From positions 2,542,001 to 2,606,000 of the forward strand of contig NC_088789.1 of the NCBI RefSeq assembly GCF_949628265.1: 64,000 nucleotides of DNA. The letters run 5' to 3'. Numbering within the stretch: the first letter of the stretch is position 1; each line of letters starts with the position of its first letter. Source of the stretch: Cloeon dipterum (taxonomy: Eukaryota > Arthropoda > Insecta > Ephemeroptera > Baetidae). The translations under genes were made by a program, and so were the position numbers. Under the pieces are notes generated by a model, which was given only the letters and a program-made list of their open reading frames with translations, made no database searches and had not been told where the DNA came from. This document shows positions 24,801 to 35,336 of the stretch, one piece after another.

Positions 24801-26440
24801 TAAAACTAAATTAAAAAAATAATGCAATATTAGAAAACTACAAAATGATGTTAAAATTCCAATTTTAAATACAAAAGAATTTTGGAACATAAACATCTAA
24901 AAAATAAATATTTACATCGATCATATAGTTTATGTCCAATTTTAGATCAATCCTGCAGCCATTTTGAATTATCCACCTATGTTATTTACGTTATTTATAA
25001 ATTTAAACCTTTGCAGGCTTTGATTGAACGCGAGTGGCTCGCCTTTGGCCACAAGTTTGTCGATCGGTGCGGATTCTTAGCTGGCGACCAGAAGGAGGTG
25101 TCGCCTATCTTCACCCAGTTTCTCGAGTGCGTGTGGCAGCTTACAAACCAGTATCCGTGCACCTTCCAGTTCAACGAACGTTTTCTGCTCGCGCTGCACG
25201 ACCACGTGCAGAGTTGCCAGTTTGGCACCTTCATCGGAAACTGCGAGAAGGATAGGCTGGACCTGCGGCTGCATGAGCGAACTTACTCCCTTTGGGGATA
25301 CATTGCCAACCACATGAACGAGTACATGAACCCCCTCTACGCTGCCGAGGAAAACACTGACGTACTCGTTCCTAACTTGGCGCCTCAAAACATCAGGTGA
25401 GCCATTCATAAATAATTTGACTAATTTAAAAATACGCAGACTCGGATATCACGGATGGATTTGTTGCTCAAATTTGAATCTCTAGCTAGGGCTCTATATT
25501 TGTGATTCATTTGAAATAATTTGATAAATTGAACCAAACAAAAGCACAACATAATAATATAATAGTGTATGTGACATTTAAAAATATCATGGAACTTACA
25601 TAGCGTAATATTTTGGTTTTTGCTAAAACTGTTTTACTATCAGACGGAAGTACCTTACTGAAGCATTTAAAATTTCTGTCTAGATTTTGGAGAGGGATGT
25701 ATTGCCGTTTTGAAAGCGGTGTTCACCCGAGAGAAGTGATGAGTGATATGCTTCTTGCCCTATGCGATCACAGTTCGTCTTTGGAAGATCACATCCGACT
25801 CTTGACAAAGGTAAAATTCCAAATTTAATTTTAGCGTTGATCATATTTTATTTCTATTAAATTAACAGAGAATTGACAGCCTTAAGGCAAAGATTGACTC
25901 AAAGAAAAAGTCAGGAGAAACGAAAGTAGAAGAGAAAATTGAGGACTGTGTAGATAACAAGACTTCATACGATAAAGAGATCTCTGAGCAGGATGAGGTA
26001 CAGTTCTGTTGTCATTGATCTCCACATGGCATTTAATCAACCTCTATTATCCCACCAAGGATGTGTTCAAGGACGAAAAAGTTGATAGTTTAGTCACAGT
26101 TGAGCAGCTGGCATCAGAGCTGAAGTCGGTTGCTGTCGAATGGAAAACTTTACGCAACGTCCGAGAATGCAACTGCTCGACTCCCTTTGATCATTTTAGT
26201 CGCAAGGTAATAACTTTTTAGTCTGCTTAAACCATGAACGACTCTTAAATTGCTCCTTGTTGTTATTCAACCTATTTTCGCCTTTTTTAGTGCCACTGTT
26301 GGAGGTGTGGGGAGGTTTTCTGCACCAGGTGCATTGATAAGCACACTGCTCTGCCAGGTCACGACAGCCAGAGAGCTGTGCCAGTTTGTAGGACGTGCTA
26401 CAAAGAACTAAGGAGAACTTTCTCTGTAGACTCAGCCTGA
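12810..26440 (+). CDS. Mtmr6: Myotubularin-related 3-phosphoinositide phosphatase, MTMR6/7/8 type with C-terminal FYVE-like finger
   Basis: Exons: 12810-12872, 18306-18422, 18614-18776, 18840-18997, 23949-24074, 24128-24262, 24316-24448, 24504-24739, 25017-25396, 25684-25810, 25869-25997, 26060-26206, 26291-26440 (2064 nt, 687 residues). It should remove the 3-phosphate from PI3P and PI(3,5)P2 on endosomes. The N-terminal PH-GRAM domain (VEGVRMLDRFN...YLTATHLIFVD) is followed by the phosphatase domain with an intact C-x5-R loop, HCSDGWDRT (catalytic Cys about residue 348). Next are a short charged coiled coil and a zinc finger, CHCWRCGEVFCTRC...CRTCY. The first exon (MSENAGDLMSQSMMDVIRLPK) resembles the start of vertebrate MTMR6 (MEHIRTTK...). 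Intron 4 starts with GC: phase and homology (DYE/LCDTYPRYL) require the boundary GAG/GCAAGT at 18997. A complete antisense gene lies in that intron. Polyadenylation signal at 26703-26708. Confidence 0.92.
13781..13905. repeat. Dispersed GC-rich repeat, copy 1
   Basis: Contains CTCCTGCACTTTT followed by CGGCTGGC-rich sequence, a CACGTGAACC segment and AAATTTGCCGGCT. The same ordered blocks recur at about 26863-26930 (CTCCTGCACTTTT, CAGCGGCTG, CGTGACCC, AAATTTTGCCGGCT). It abuts the hAT-like element that begins at 13906, so the younger element may have inserted beside or into it. Confidence 0.45.
13906..14275 (-). mobile_element. hAT-like non-autonomous DNA transposon (MITE), copy A
   Basis: 370 bp bounded by CAGGGTTGCA at the left and TGCAACCCTG at the right, an 8-10 bp terminal inverted repeat of the form common in hAT elements. 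Its interior matches the element at 15712-16054 in the opposite orientation: shared blocks include the stretch around CTTGCGCAAGAAATTGGTA, the FTTTACC-rich A/T-run near the terminus, the region TTTCTTGCAGGCAA and the block next to GAGAAATTGTGGCA. No coding capacity. No convincing 8-bp target duplication is visible, so the boundaries may be eroded. Confidence 0.6.
14837..14965 (+). CDS. Mtmr6: Alternative first coding exon of the MTMR gene
   Basis: A GC-rich island (about 14700-15070) in the first MTMR intron contains an open frame starting MEASAVGGMERRGSVYERIRC and ending IGKK. A donor (AAG/GTCGGT) follows in phase 0, the same phase as exon 12810-12872, so it can replace that exon and give a 709-residue isoform. 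Frame, phase and CpG-rich setting support a second promoter; the sequence itself is not recognisable in other MTMRs. An in-frame upstream ATG at 14732 could extend it. Confidence 0.55.
15712..16054 (+). mobile_element. hAT-like non-autonomous DNA transposon (MITE), copy B
   Basis: 343 bp starting TAGGGTTGCA and ending in ATCCCTG, in inverted orientation relative to the copy at 13906-14275. The order of shared blocks is conserved across the whole length with small indels and substitutions, so the two are diverged members of one family. It has no open reading frame. Confidence 0.6.
19036..23820 (-). CDS. Intron-nested antisense gene: large charged repeat protein with C-terminal membrane region
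   Basis: Exons 23706-23820, 21433-23646, 21288-21374, 21063-21233 and 19036-21011 sum to 4563 nt (1520 residues), all with GT-AG introns and consistent phase 1. I do not recognise the family. Residues 1 to about 1400 are strongly charged and low-complexity (Glu, Lys, Gln, Ser), with a basic KKSKKRKKRG stretch near residue 80 that could be a nuclear localisation signal. About residues 1064-1251 hold four degenerate 42-49-residue repeats. The last ~105 residues are hydrophobic, with two or three likely membrane segments (LLWFCFLFVQALLYLKLAVY, then TLFLLAIAWFLSGLYIQYL), so it may be a tail-anchored or ER/nuclear-envelope protein. The gene lies wholly inside the 4951-bp MTMR intron: the start is 128 bp from exon 5, and the minus-strand polyadenylation signal (19016-19021) is less than 25 bp from exon 4. 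Confidence 0.75.
19845..20415 (-). repeat. Four tandem coding repeats in the nested gene
   Basis: On the minus strand the units read approximately SPQHxRxALxVHNIQENLETK...ECHENDTDSVxxPEIHA, with four successive copies of 42-49 codons. The first two are nearly identical in both protein and DNA; copies three and four are more diverged and carry insertions of Pro and Gln runs. The pattern indicates repeat growth by unequal exchange. Confidence 0.75.
21234..21500 (-). repeat. Tandem exon-plus-intron duplication in the nested gene
   Basis: The end of exon 2 (IHDQEVGMSENIQETSGELLQHSG) and exon 3 (IHDQEVGVGKSKDKQGTGGEFLQHSG) are copies. The introns that follow both begin GTAAAG or GTAAGG right after CATTCAG and end with an AACCC(A/T)TTTACAG acceptor before AGGAA. 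The duplicated unit therefore includes the intron and its splice sites, and it keeps the frame. Confidence 0.7.
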
Positions 26441-26757
26441 AGACTTGTAAATTATTCATTCCCATATATTTTAACTTGATGCATTTCTTCCTTATTGAAT
26501 TTTGACAAAGCAAGTCATGTGATGCTATTAAAATTATGACTGTTCTTTTGGTGTACGCTTTTGAGAAGTTATTTTTCTGGATTAAGTATTGTTATTGAGG
26601 AAAAGAATGCTGTTAATGTGATTTTAGGAAGAAAGATTTTAAATATTACTCCCAAAAGGTTTCTGATCAAATGAAACTCAAAGTGCTATAATGAGTATTT
26701 CAAATAAAAGTATAATATTCCCAAACAATAGCAACCTTTCATTTAAAAAATAAACTA

Positions 26758-26945
26758 TAAAAAACTAGAGGTCTCTGGTGACCGGCTTAGCTGCACTTTT
26801 GACCCTGCGGCAGCTGACAATATTTTAAACGTGAAGTTTGATAGTGCTTTACCAGAAGACATTTTATTCTCCTGCACTTTTGATTTTTGACCAGCGGCTG
26901 CCCGCGTGACCCAAATTTTGCCGGCTAATACCTCTAAAAAACAAG
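26758..26945. repeat. Dispersed repeat, copy 2, in the 3'UTR of the ABHD10-like gene
   Basis: Shares ordered blocks with 13781-13905 (CTCCTGCACTTTT and AAATTTTGCCGGCT). It is flanked by short inverted ends, CTAGAGGTCTC on the left and TACCTCTAA on the right; a similar ATTAGAGGTCTC stands alone near 40954. It looks like a small DNA-transposon relic. The minus-strand polyadenylation signal for the ABHD10-like gene (TTTATT at about 26865) lies within it. Confidence 0.4.
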
Positions 26946-26956
26946 TAGCTGAAATT

Positions 26957-28078
26957 TCACAGTTTTGCTTTGGCACTAAGCAAATTCACAACGTCAAGAA
27001 CAGTCTTTTGTAGCAATTCTAGGTCTGCTGGTTCAGACATCTGGTGGCCGCCCTCCTTTCGGAAAATTACATCAACATCCTTCGAAGTTAAGGCTGACAT
27101 TATTTTCAGACTTTGCTTGAATGGTACGTCGGGATCCTGAGAAAATGTTGAAATATTGCATAATCATTATAATAGTTTGAAGGCAACTATTTTTATACTT
27201 TCACTCCATGTAAAATCCTGACAGGAACTTGAATATCAAGTGGTTTGTCAAGATCCAGGTGGGCAGCAATGCTTTTGTCTCTAAACTCTCTCCTTAAAAA
27301 AATGTTTCCAAAATTTTTCTGTAACACAAGCAGTTTTCCGCTATCAAGGATTTTCTTTTGCTGTAAATTAAATCAATTACAAATTTATCTAGATGTAGCA
27401 AAATCGTAATTTCAAACCTCATCATCGACTGCTTTGTAGAAGAAATCATAGTAAAATTTGAAGAAATTGATGGCAGGGGCAACCATGATAATAGCAGCCA
27501 CCTTTTTGGGTAGATCCAGGGCCATTTTCATTGACATCTAATCATCATTTAAATAAAATAGAACAAAATGTAATAGAGCTGAATATTACCCATCCTCCCA
27601 TGCTGGACCCAATGAGGAGTGCTTTGTTTTGCACAAGATTTTCCAGCACCAGTTTTAAATCTTCTAACCAGTGCTCAAACAACACAGTTTCAAATGTGCC
27701 AGGGCTTTTTCCAACGCTCTCGAAGTCAAATCTAAAATAAATCAAGTTAAAATTTACGTTTCCAAAATGTGAACTAATCATGCAATACCTGACATAGCCA
27801 AGGCCGTGACTTCTGCACAAGTTGTCCAGCATGGACGCTTTGAAGCCTTCCATTGTTGACATGAAACCAGGAACAAAAACCACCGTGGGTTTGCTCGCAT
27901 CGGCTGGCTCGACCTTTTGATAGGCAATTTTCCTGTCTCCTTTGACTTGCAGAAAATTGACGTCAGCTGGAGACGAGCTCAAAGGTCGCATTAAAATATT
28001 CCCATTGAATCTTGGCACTTCTTTTATTAATGGCGAATTGCACACATTGGCTGCGAACTTCATCACCAGTCGCGACAT
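26957..28078 (-). CDS. Abhd10: ABHD10-like mitochondrial alpha/beta hydrolase
   Basis: Five exons: 27789-28078, 27590-27731, 27418-27537, 27199-27360, 26957-27136 (894 nt, 297 residues). The N-terminus is basic and Asp/Glu-poor (MSRLVMKFAANVCN), consistent with a mitochondrial targeting peptide. Alpha/beta-hydrolase landmarks are the oxyanion region VVFVPGFMSTMEGFKA, the nucleophile elbow GSSMGGW (Ser about residue 140), the acid region HGVKDPDVP and the catalytic His in GGHQMSEPADLELL. Overall order and length match vertebrate ABHD10, a mitochondrial depalmitoylase that also hydrolyses acyl glucuronides. Substrate assignment is by homology only. The 5' end of this gene is duplicated at 36935-37203. 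Confidence 0.88.
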
Positions 28079-30430
28079 TTTTAACCTGAAAAATTATCAT
28101 ATAAGAGCAGATAGATTATTTGTTTTTCAGAGATAAGTTTAAGCAACAAATATCACGCAGCAGCACGAGTTGGGCAGGTGTTTATTAAGACTCTGCCTCT
28201 GCACTCTGCAGCAGTGCCAAGTGCCAGCTGTCGGCTCGCTTCTTATCCTTTTTTTATTTTCATTCCTCGCCAAGCGCGCGCACTCGACAAAAAATCACTG
28301 TCAAGCTATAGAGAATTTCGATTTCGCTGCCATGCAGAGAGCGGCGGCGGCGGCAACGGCGGCGGTGCACTCGTGGATCTATTAGAAATTTTTCAGCGAT
28401 TGAACAAATAATCAACAAAATGCCTGCGCGTTGCCCTGGAAAATGAAACACTGGAGTGTGCAGCCGCTGCAGCTTCCGCACTAATATCGGAATCTATATA
28501 TTCCGATTGAAAAAATAAAACCAAGAGAATCTGTTTGCTAATTTTCAAACGACATATTATTAAGTCTAAAGAAAATAAAAATTGTTATTGAATTAAAAAA
28601 CGCTTTTTGTGTTCCCTCGTTTTGCAAAGAACTTTAATTTATTTTGATTATTTAATTTATTTTTCCGACTAATTTCAGCTTAACATCTGACATTTTAAGC
28701 ACTATAATATTATACTTCATGGTAAAAACCATTATGCAGAAATGGTATTTTTTTAAAATAAATTGAAAAATAAAATGACGTTCCTGGCAACTAGGAAACA
28801 CAATGTCCGGTTTTTATTTAACCAGTGGAACATTCCTCAATTGGCTTCTTCAAAAGAAAAAATAATATTTTTAACATCAAAGTATTTTTATTTTTTTCAA
28901 AATATATCTCCTTTAAATTTCCTTCTTCTTTTGTTTTGAATAACCGATCATCCAGTATTTATAACCAGAAGAAGTATTTGGTAATATATGTTTTTTAATT
29001 GCCATTAAATTTAACTTCCGCGTGCTATCTGCTGCGAGTTCTGCGGTAAAAAAAAACTAATGGAGAAACTTCAGAATTGCATAACGCTAAAAATTTTGGC
29101 CTGTGTGCTTCAATATTTCCTGACCTATTATTTATAAACAGTTGCCGTCCGTTGATTGCATTTCAGGAAAAAATAAATCCGATTGGAAATTATTGAATTG
29201 AAATTGGCTTATGATGAAATATATGTTTTCCACACTCACTTTTCCATTAACAGATAAATATGGTACACGCTTCACATGTATACACAAAGTGCCAGTTTGT
29301 TGGCAAATTGAAACGAATTGATTATCTCGTGTCGTGCGCGTTCCAATATTTAGCGAGCCGTGCCGCCGAATAATGACATGACTTTAGGAAATATCTCGAC
29401 GGTGAAACTGACATGGACGCTATGGAACGCATAATATCGTGGGCAGAACAATGAGAAACGCGGATGGCGAGCACCGACTGATTCCTCCACGCGCACGCAC
29501 TGATCTCGGAGTGCACTCGTTCTCATTCCGCATCGTGCAACAATGGAATTCCCTCCCGTCCGCCATTAAATTGTGTCCGGTTTCCCAGTTTCCAAAATAC
29601 TGTAAAATGCATGTGATTTTAAGTGTGTAATCTAGTATAGGTTGTAGTATGGCGAGAGTGATTGAGGTAAAAGTAACTTTTGCTTTTATTTTAGTCATGA
29701 GTTTCAGCGAGTTGATCGCTAATTCTACAAATGCCTAAATTTCTCCACAATAATGTGATTTTTTGTAATATCATGTTTTAAACGTTTGACTTGTTATGGA
29801 GAAATAAACAGAATTGAACTGAATTGAAATCGTCACATGAATCTACGCTTGTGTGTCGATTCATGCAATTAATCTTGCAGCTGTATGAAGAAAAGACTGA
29901 AAAATCAGCTTCGTTGTTTTCCGTTAAAGCAGTAGGTCTAGAAAAAATATTAGTGACGAGTCTGTTTATGATGTTTCTACTAAAAAAAACAAAATGAGAA
30001 ACAAAATATCACAAATGAATATAAAGGACATATATGGAAACCTCGACGGTGCGTATCTAGTGTCTTTTCAAAGAACAACCAGCCATAGGATGCCTTGCAG
30101 GTTCGACCACGTGAGTGTATGACGAAATAGTATTTTGTGCCAAAAGTCCCTCCGGGGAAGTTGCTCTTGACAACTTAATTAGCGATAAACTATAAATAGT
30201 TAAAATATCACATTGAGAGTCAAAAGCGGACCTTGATTTTATCTCATAAATTAAGTTTCAATCGATGTATTAATTATTGCTATGCAATTTTATTTTTTAA
30301 AGGTACGTCAGACGTTACTAAAATATGAGTTAGAGCTTTCTAAAACCAATGTCGCAAACTTAAAATGCAAGTGAGTTCTAGAAAATTAAGACGGTCAACA
30401 TAATAAAAAAATGAATGAAAATGGTAAATA
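28079..30430. other. Intergenic region between the ABHD10-like and neprilysin-like genes
   Basis: The left part (28079-28480) is the 5'UTR/promoter side of the ABHD10-like gene and includes a GGC-rich patch at 28340-28375. The rest is AT-rich and, apart from the LINE remnant at about 29330-29830, shows nothing I can annotate. Confidence 0.5.
29330..29830 (+). mobile_element. 5'-truncated non-LTR retrotransposon (LINE) 3' end
   Basis: The frame 29439-29627 encodes RNADGEHRLIPPRARTDLGV followed by HSFSFRIVQQWNSLPSAIK and SQFPKYCK. This is the typical C-terminus of LINE ORF2 (arginine-threonine motif, then SFSFR..QWNSLP). It ends at a stop, then a short AT-rich 3'UTR with AATAAA (29803-29808) and a tail of GAATTGAACTGAATTGAA type. 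The upstream reverse transcriptase is missing or out of frame, so this is a dead insertion. Confidence 0.65.
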
Positions 30431-33400
30431 ATGGAATATTTTTCTAGGTTTTATGTGCGATCTATACTTTGGTGCATATTGATCATCTTCCTATTTGTGT
30501 TCGTATTACTCCTAATAGCTGTTCTGCATATTGGTGATAAACTCCGCGAATGTGGAAATTTTGACTCAAAAACATCAATATCAGGTAAATTATGCTTGTT
30601 GGGCGTCCCGTCTCAGGACACCCTCATCACGGGGCGGGACTCCCAAATGCTCTTTGGAAGTATGCAGTTAGCTCAATTTGCTTTCTTTCCTTTCAATTAG
30701 CTGCAAGACTTTCTTCGTCTATTGACACGAGCGTCGATCCGTGTGACGACTTCTACCAGTTTGCATGCGGAGGATGGATCGAAAAACACCCTGTTCCCGA
30801 AGGCGCCTCGCACGTGGACCAGTTTCAACTCCTCAAAGACCAAAGCAAGAATAAAATCAGAGGTTTTTAAACTCATATTGGCCGATATTATTACACGTGA
30901 CACGCATTTCGATTTATGTAGAAATCCTCGAAGCTGATAACTCAGATTTGAAGGGGAATCCTTTGATGCAGGCGAGAAGTTTGTACCGAAGCTGCTTGGA
31001 TGAAGGTATCTCATCTGCGTGACTTTAACTCTTATTAGACAATATTTGAATTTATTATTATTCTTAACATGAAAGATAATGAATATCGAAATATATTTTT
31101 TTATTCTAACCAAAACAATTAACTTAAAAGTATGAATACCCAATAACAGATAATATGTATTTTCCTTAGACAAAATAGAAAAGAAGGGTGTCGAGCCTAT
31201 TCTGGAAGTATTACGCTCTCTAGGGTTACCGCAAGTGCCGACGTTGAAGAAACAAGAAACATTTTCGTGGCAAGGTGCTCTAGTCAACGCAGAAAAAATG
31301 CTGGGCGATAGCATTTTCTTCTCATTAGACGTCATACAGCATCCATTAGACAGCTCAAAACACGTCCTGCAGGTCTGAATATGGACCCCTTTTTAAAAAT
31401 ATGAATCCACCAATTTTTTTTTATAAATTAAACCGCTCTCATTTCATCTTGGAATATGAGGGCAAATATAAATGTTATGCAACCCTGGAGGGATTAGCAT
31501 AATTTAGAATCTCTAATTTTTAAATTGGTTCCAAATTTAATACTTTTGATCATGAGCGGTAAAAATTAACTTTAGAAATATTGTGGCGATGTTGCTTAGT
31601 GAAATTTTATCCCATATTGTAATAACAAATGGACAAATAATGTTTCACTATATTTATGATATTTATGTATTTCAATTTTGGCAGTCAGCAACTATGCATC
31701 CCCTCTTCACGGAATAATCAAAAAGTAAAACTTTCACAAATGCACGTCATTTAATTTGAAAAAAATAAGACTATATTGAGCGATATTTCTTCTTCTGCGA
31801 ATATTTTATTGATTTTGCAGGTTCAAAAAGGGAGCATCGAAAAGGTTCCCGAGACCAAATGTCAGGGAGATAGAGATACTGTAGAAGCCTTTATTGCTGA
31901 TTACATCAACATGTTCATCAAACACGTAATTATTTATTACAATGATGCTAGTTTACAAGACCCATTCATTCTATGCTCGGGTTGAAATTCGTAGGTTCCA
32001 GGCGTGACTGTGGACGCGAAGCGAATGGCAACCGAGATATACGCGTTTCACTCGGAACTCGGGAACATGACGACAGATGCGGGGCATTACCTGGAAATGA
32101 CCGCGAGTGAATTGCAGGAGATCACCGACTCGCATATCAGCACAAACTCCACCAATAGGGTAATAATAGACCATTTCCTTAATATGCACAAAGTTCATTC
32201 TCATCTCTCGACTTTTTCTAACTCAATCAGTTTAACTGGTCTGTGTACTTCAACCAAGTGCTCGATGGCGACGAAAACACCAGCCTCAAGAGAAAAGAAA
32301 AGGACGGGCGGATCATAGTTAGAGATCAGCAATATTTCGAGCGGTGGTCGCGATTGTTTCAATCCAGCAGCCCTGAAATGATCGGTGAGAGATATTTTGC
32401 AAATCGCCCATACTTGGAAATAGTTAACAAAAAATTAAAAATAATACTACTTTTTCGTTACTTATTACATACTGACGGCGATGTTTAAATAATTTTTTAT
32501 TTTGACCCAATATTTAAAATTTAGAGATGTACATCTGGTGGAGAGTGTTTTCATCCCTTGCCCCTTACACAACAAGAGAATTCCAAATGAGGCAGCAAAA
32601 ATTCTGGCAGAAGGTCGGTGGCACCCGCATAATTACTCCAAGGTGGAAGGTTTGCTTGGAAATGGTCAACAAAGCGTACGGATATATCGTTAACTTTGAA
32701 TACGCTAAAATTCACCTCGACAAAGACCTGAGAGAACAGGTGAAAGAAAAATATTATTCAACTCTTTTTGCTTACTGGCACTTATTGAAGTGAGTTTAGC
32801 ATGGTTTTTTTTTAAAAAAAAAAAGAATGTATCTATTTTAGGATCATATTAAACCGACAGAAAAATGAGTATTATTTATGATTTCAATAAAGCATGCAAT
32901 CATATTTTGTATGGAATCTTATAATTTCTTTCACATTAATTCGGCAATAATCGAGCTACAAAAGTCAATAAAATTACCAATAGTTATAATTCTACTTTCA
33001 GGCATTATGGTTGGTTAGTGAAATTAAAGAGTTCGTCAAAGGGTATGAGAAGGAATTGAATTGGATGGACTCAGAGACCAAGAAACAGGGACTAAAGAAA
33101 ATCGAATCACTGAGAGCCAATGTGGTTAACCACGATGAGCCGCTGTTCCCCAGCAAACTAGAGCAATTTTACTCATTGGTAGGGCTGTTCAAATTAGACG
33201 GTGATCGACTATTTTATTCTGTCCTTCCAATAATCGTTACGGGGCCATTAAAGGAGCACTAACATTAGATTTTAAACTTTTCAAACCACACTTAAAATCT
33301 TCTAAGATCGAGTAAATCAACCAAATCTGTCTAATGTGACTTAAAACCCACAAAAAGTGCACATTCATATTGTTTCTTCGCGTTAGGTATTTTTACTCAA

Positions 33401-35336
33401 TGTTTCAATTTCTAGCTCTTAAGTTTTTCAGTTAAAACAATATTTCAAGTGCCAATTGGGCTGTGTTGCAGTTTTATAGACCTGTTAAAACAGATGGACT
33501 CAAATTTTTGTTTCAAATACATAATTATCTTTTTTAAGTTCGTGACATTAGCAAAATCTGCTTAAAATACATTAATTTTATTCATAAAATTGGGCATTTA
33601 TATTTTTTTCATCAAAACCATCTGGATAAATGGGTATCTTTATTGCTCAACGCTGCATGAAGTTTTCCTTTCTTTTGAATTACTATTATTGAATTTTAAA
33701 TTTTTATCGCAATTATTTAAAACTAAATTATTTATTAATGCCTATATTGCTTCTTGTTAATTCAGATCAATTTCGTCGATGGTGATTTGTTTGAGTTGCA
33801 TTTGAAGATTCTGTCCGCCTTGGAAGCATCAAAGTTGAATTCACTGTACCTTACGCCGAAGAAAGAGCCTGCATTAGTATATGACAGTGACCAGAGCAAG
33901 GCCAACGTCCATTACGATCCGGAAACCAATTCGATTTGTATGGAAACCAAACTTGGTCAATCAACATTAAGCAAATTAATTATTTTTATTTCTAAAACAG
34001 CAATTCCAGTAAGCTTGTTGCAACCTCCAATGCATGATCTTCGTAACAGGCAAGTGAATATTTTATAGAATTTATTTTGGCGCAACAGCGAGAAAAAATA
34101 TATTATGTTTCCAGCCGTGTGGAGTTCGCAGCGATCAGCCCTCTTATTAGCTTTGAAATCACCCGCGTCTTCAACATTGGTCATGTGAAGAGGTTTAAAG
34201 AAGTGCCGATTTGTAACGAAAATCACTATGAGAGCAATACCACAATCGCAAGTAAACTACAAGACGAAGAAATTCAGGTAAATGGACTCAACATATAATA
34301 ATAATATTTAGCCAGCAGAGCGTTTAACGCTCTGCCGTTGGACTTTGAGTCGACGCATAGTATGTAGAGAACTGCATGCAGTCATATTTTTAGAAGCTTG
34401 CAATAAAATAGATTCATATTTTAAATTTGAGAAGCATAATATATTTAAGGTAACAGTCGTATATTTTAGGCCCGATGAATCCTTTGCAAATTAGGTGGTT
34501 TTAAATAGTTCCTGACCGGTTGAAATGGATTTAGAGATACTTTTCAGGCCAAATATCATATGCGTACGTGTTCTTTTGCCAAAATTTAGCATTTCTACTT
34601 AACAACGTTTAATGTTCATTATTGACCAATTGTAACGAGTGATTTTTTCGTCATTTTTATGAAATAACCTTAAAGAACGCAAAAGAGTTTTCTGTATTGT
34701 TCCGTCCAAACTGCAAAATGGTAACATATGAAACGGCCGGAGAGTGAGATTTTCTTTTGAACGTGTTTAGAAGATTTAAACGGGTTTAGACCATTTTCAG
34801 TATATAGTTCGAGAGGTTTAAATTTTAAGATTTTTGCTGTTCTGAAGGCCCCGCATCCCGCAACGATTAAAAGATCAGAAAAAATAGTCGATCGTCGAAT
34901 TGGTCACAACCATTGATAAAAAAATAATTTGTTCTTAGGCAACGCAAGACGAGTGGCCGGCCTACATCTTTGGGCTGCGGAATTCCTTAAAAGCGTACAA
35001 CGGTTATCATGCAGCCCCTTCAACTTTTTTTAAACCTTACTTTTCCTGTGTGGAAGATTACTTGAAAAACCAAATCTTTTTCCTTAGTTTCGCCAATGTA
35101 AGTTTAACATGATTCTAACGCTGCCAAATTTGAATTTACAGTTGTTAAAAAATAATTGAGATTGCCAACTTCGCCAAATATTGCGTATGTTGCAGATGTG
35201 GTGTTCAAACACGTCGCCCACCTCAGTGAATGATTTGTTGACTGGCCGGTCCATGGTGCTGGGAACCCTGTCAAAAACGAACGAGTTTAGGAGAGCGTGG
35301 GGGTGTCCAATGGGCTCTAAAATGAACCCCTGGTGA
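30431..35336 (+). CDS. Neprilysin-like M13 family membrane protein, predicted inactive
   Basis: Fourteen exons: 30431-30584, 30701-30862, 30922-31005, 31170-31372, 31821-31925, 31995-32159, 32231-32384, 32525-32739, 33002-33178, 33766-33955, 34001-34049, 34115-34277, 34939-35097, 35196-35336 (2121 nt, 706 residues). A short cytoplasmic tail precedes a single membrane anchor (about residues 10-35, SILWCILIIFLFVFVLLLIA). The peptidase-M13 N-domain starts VDPCDDFYQFACGGWIEKHPVPEG. The C-domain is recognisable from LLQPPMHD and from FFLSFANMWCSN...MVLGTLSKTNEFRRAWGCPMGSKMNPW. Where the zinc site (IGHEITHGFDD in active enzymes) should be, the protein reads ISFEITRVFN: both His ligands are gone, and the ENxADNGG element with about 40 neighbouring residues is missing or unrecognisable. 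It is probably a type II ectoprotein without peptidase activity. Intron 11 begins with GC, and the proposed intron 10 is only 45 nt and may instead be coding. Confidence 0.8.

Noticed and set aside
30095-30115. GGTTCGACC, similar to a tRNA T-loop box
   Set aside because: No matching A-box or cloverleaf arms upstream within tRNA spacing.
31476-31490. TATGCAACCCTGG inside a neprilysin-like intron, similar to a hAT terminus
   Set aside because: Only about 12 bases match the element end and no second terminus was found; likely chance or a tiny relic.
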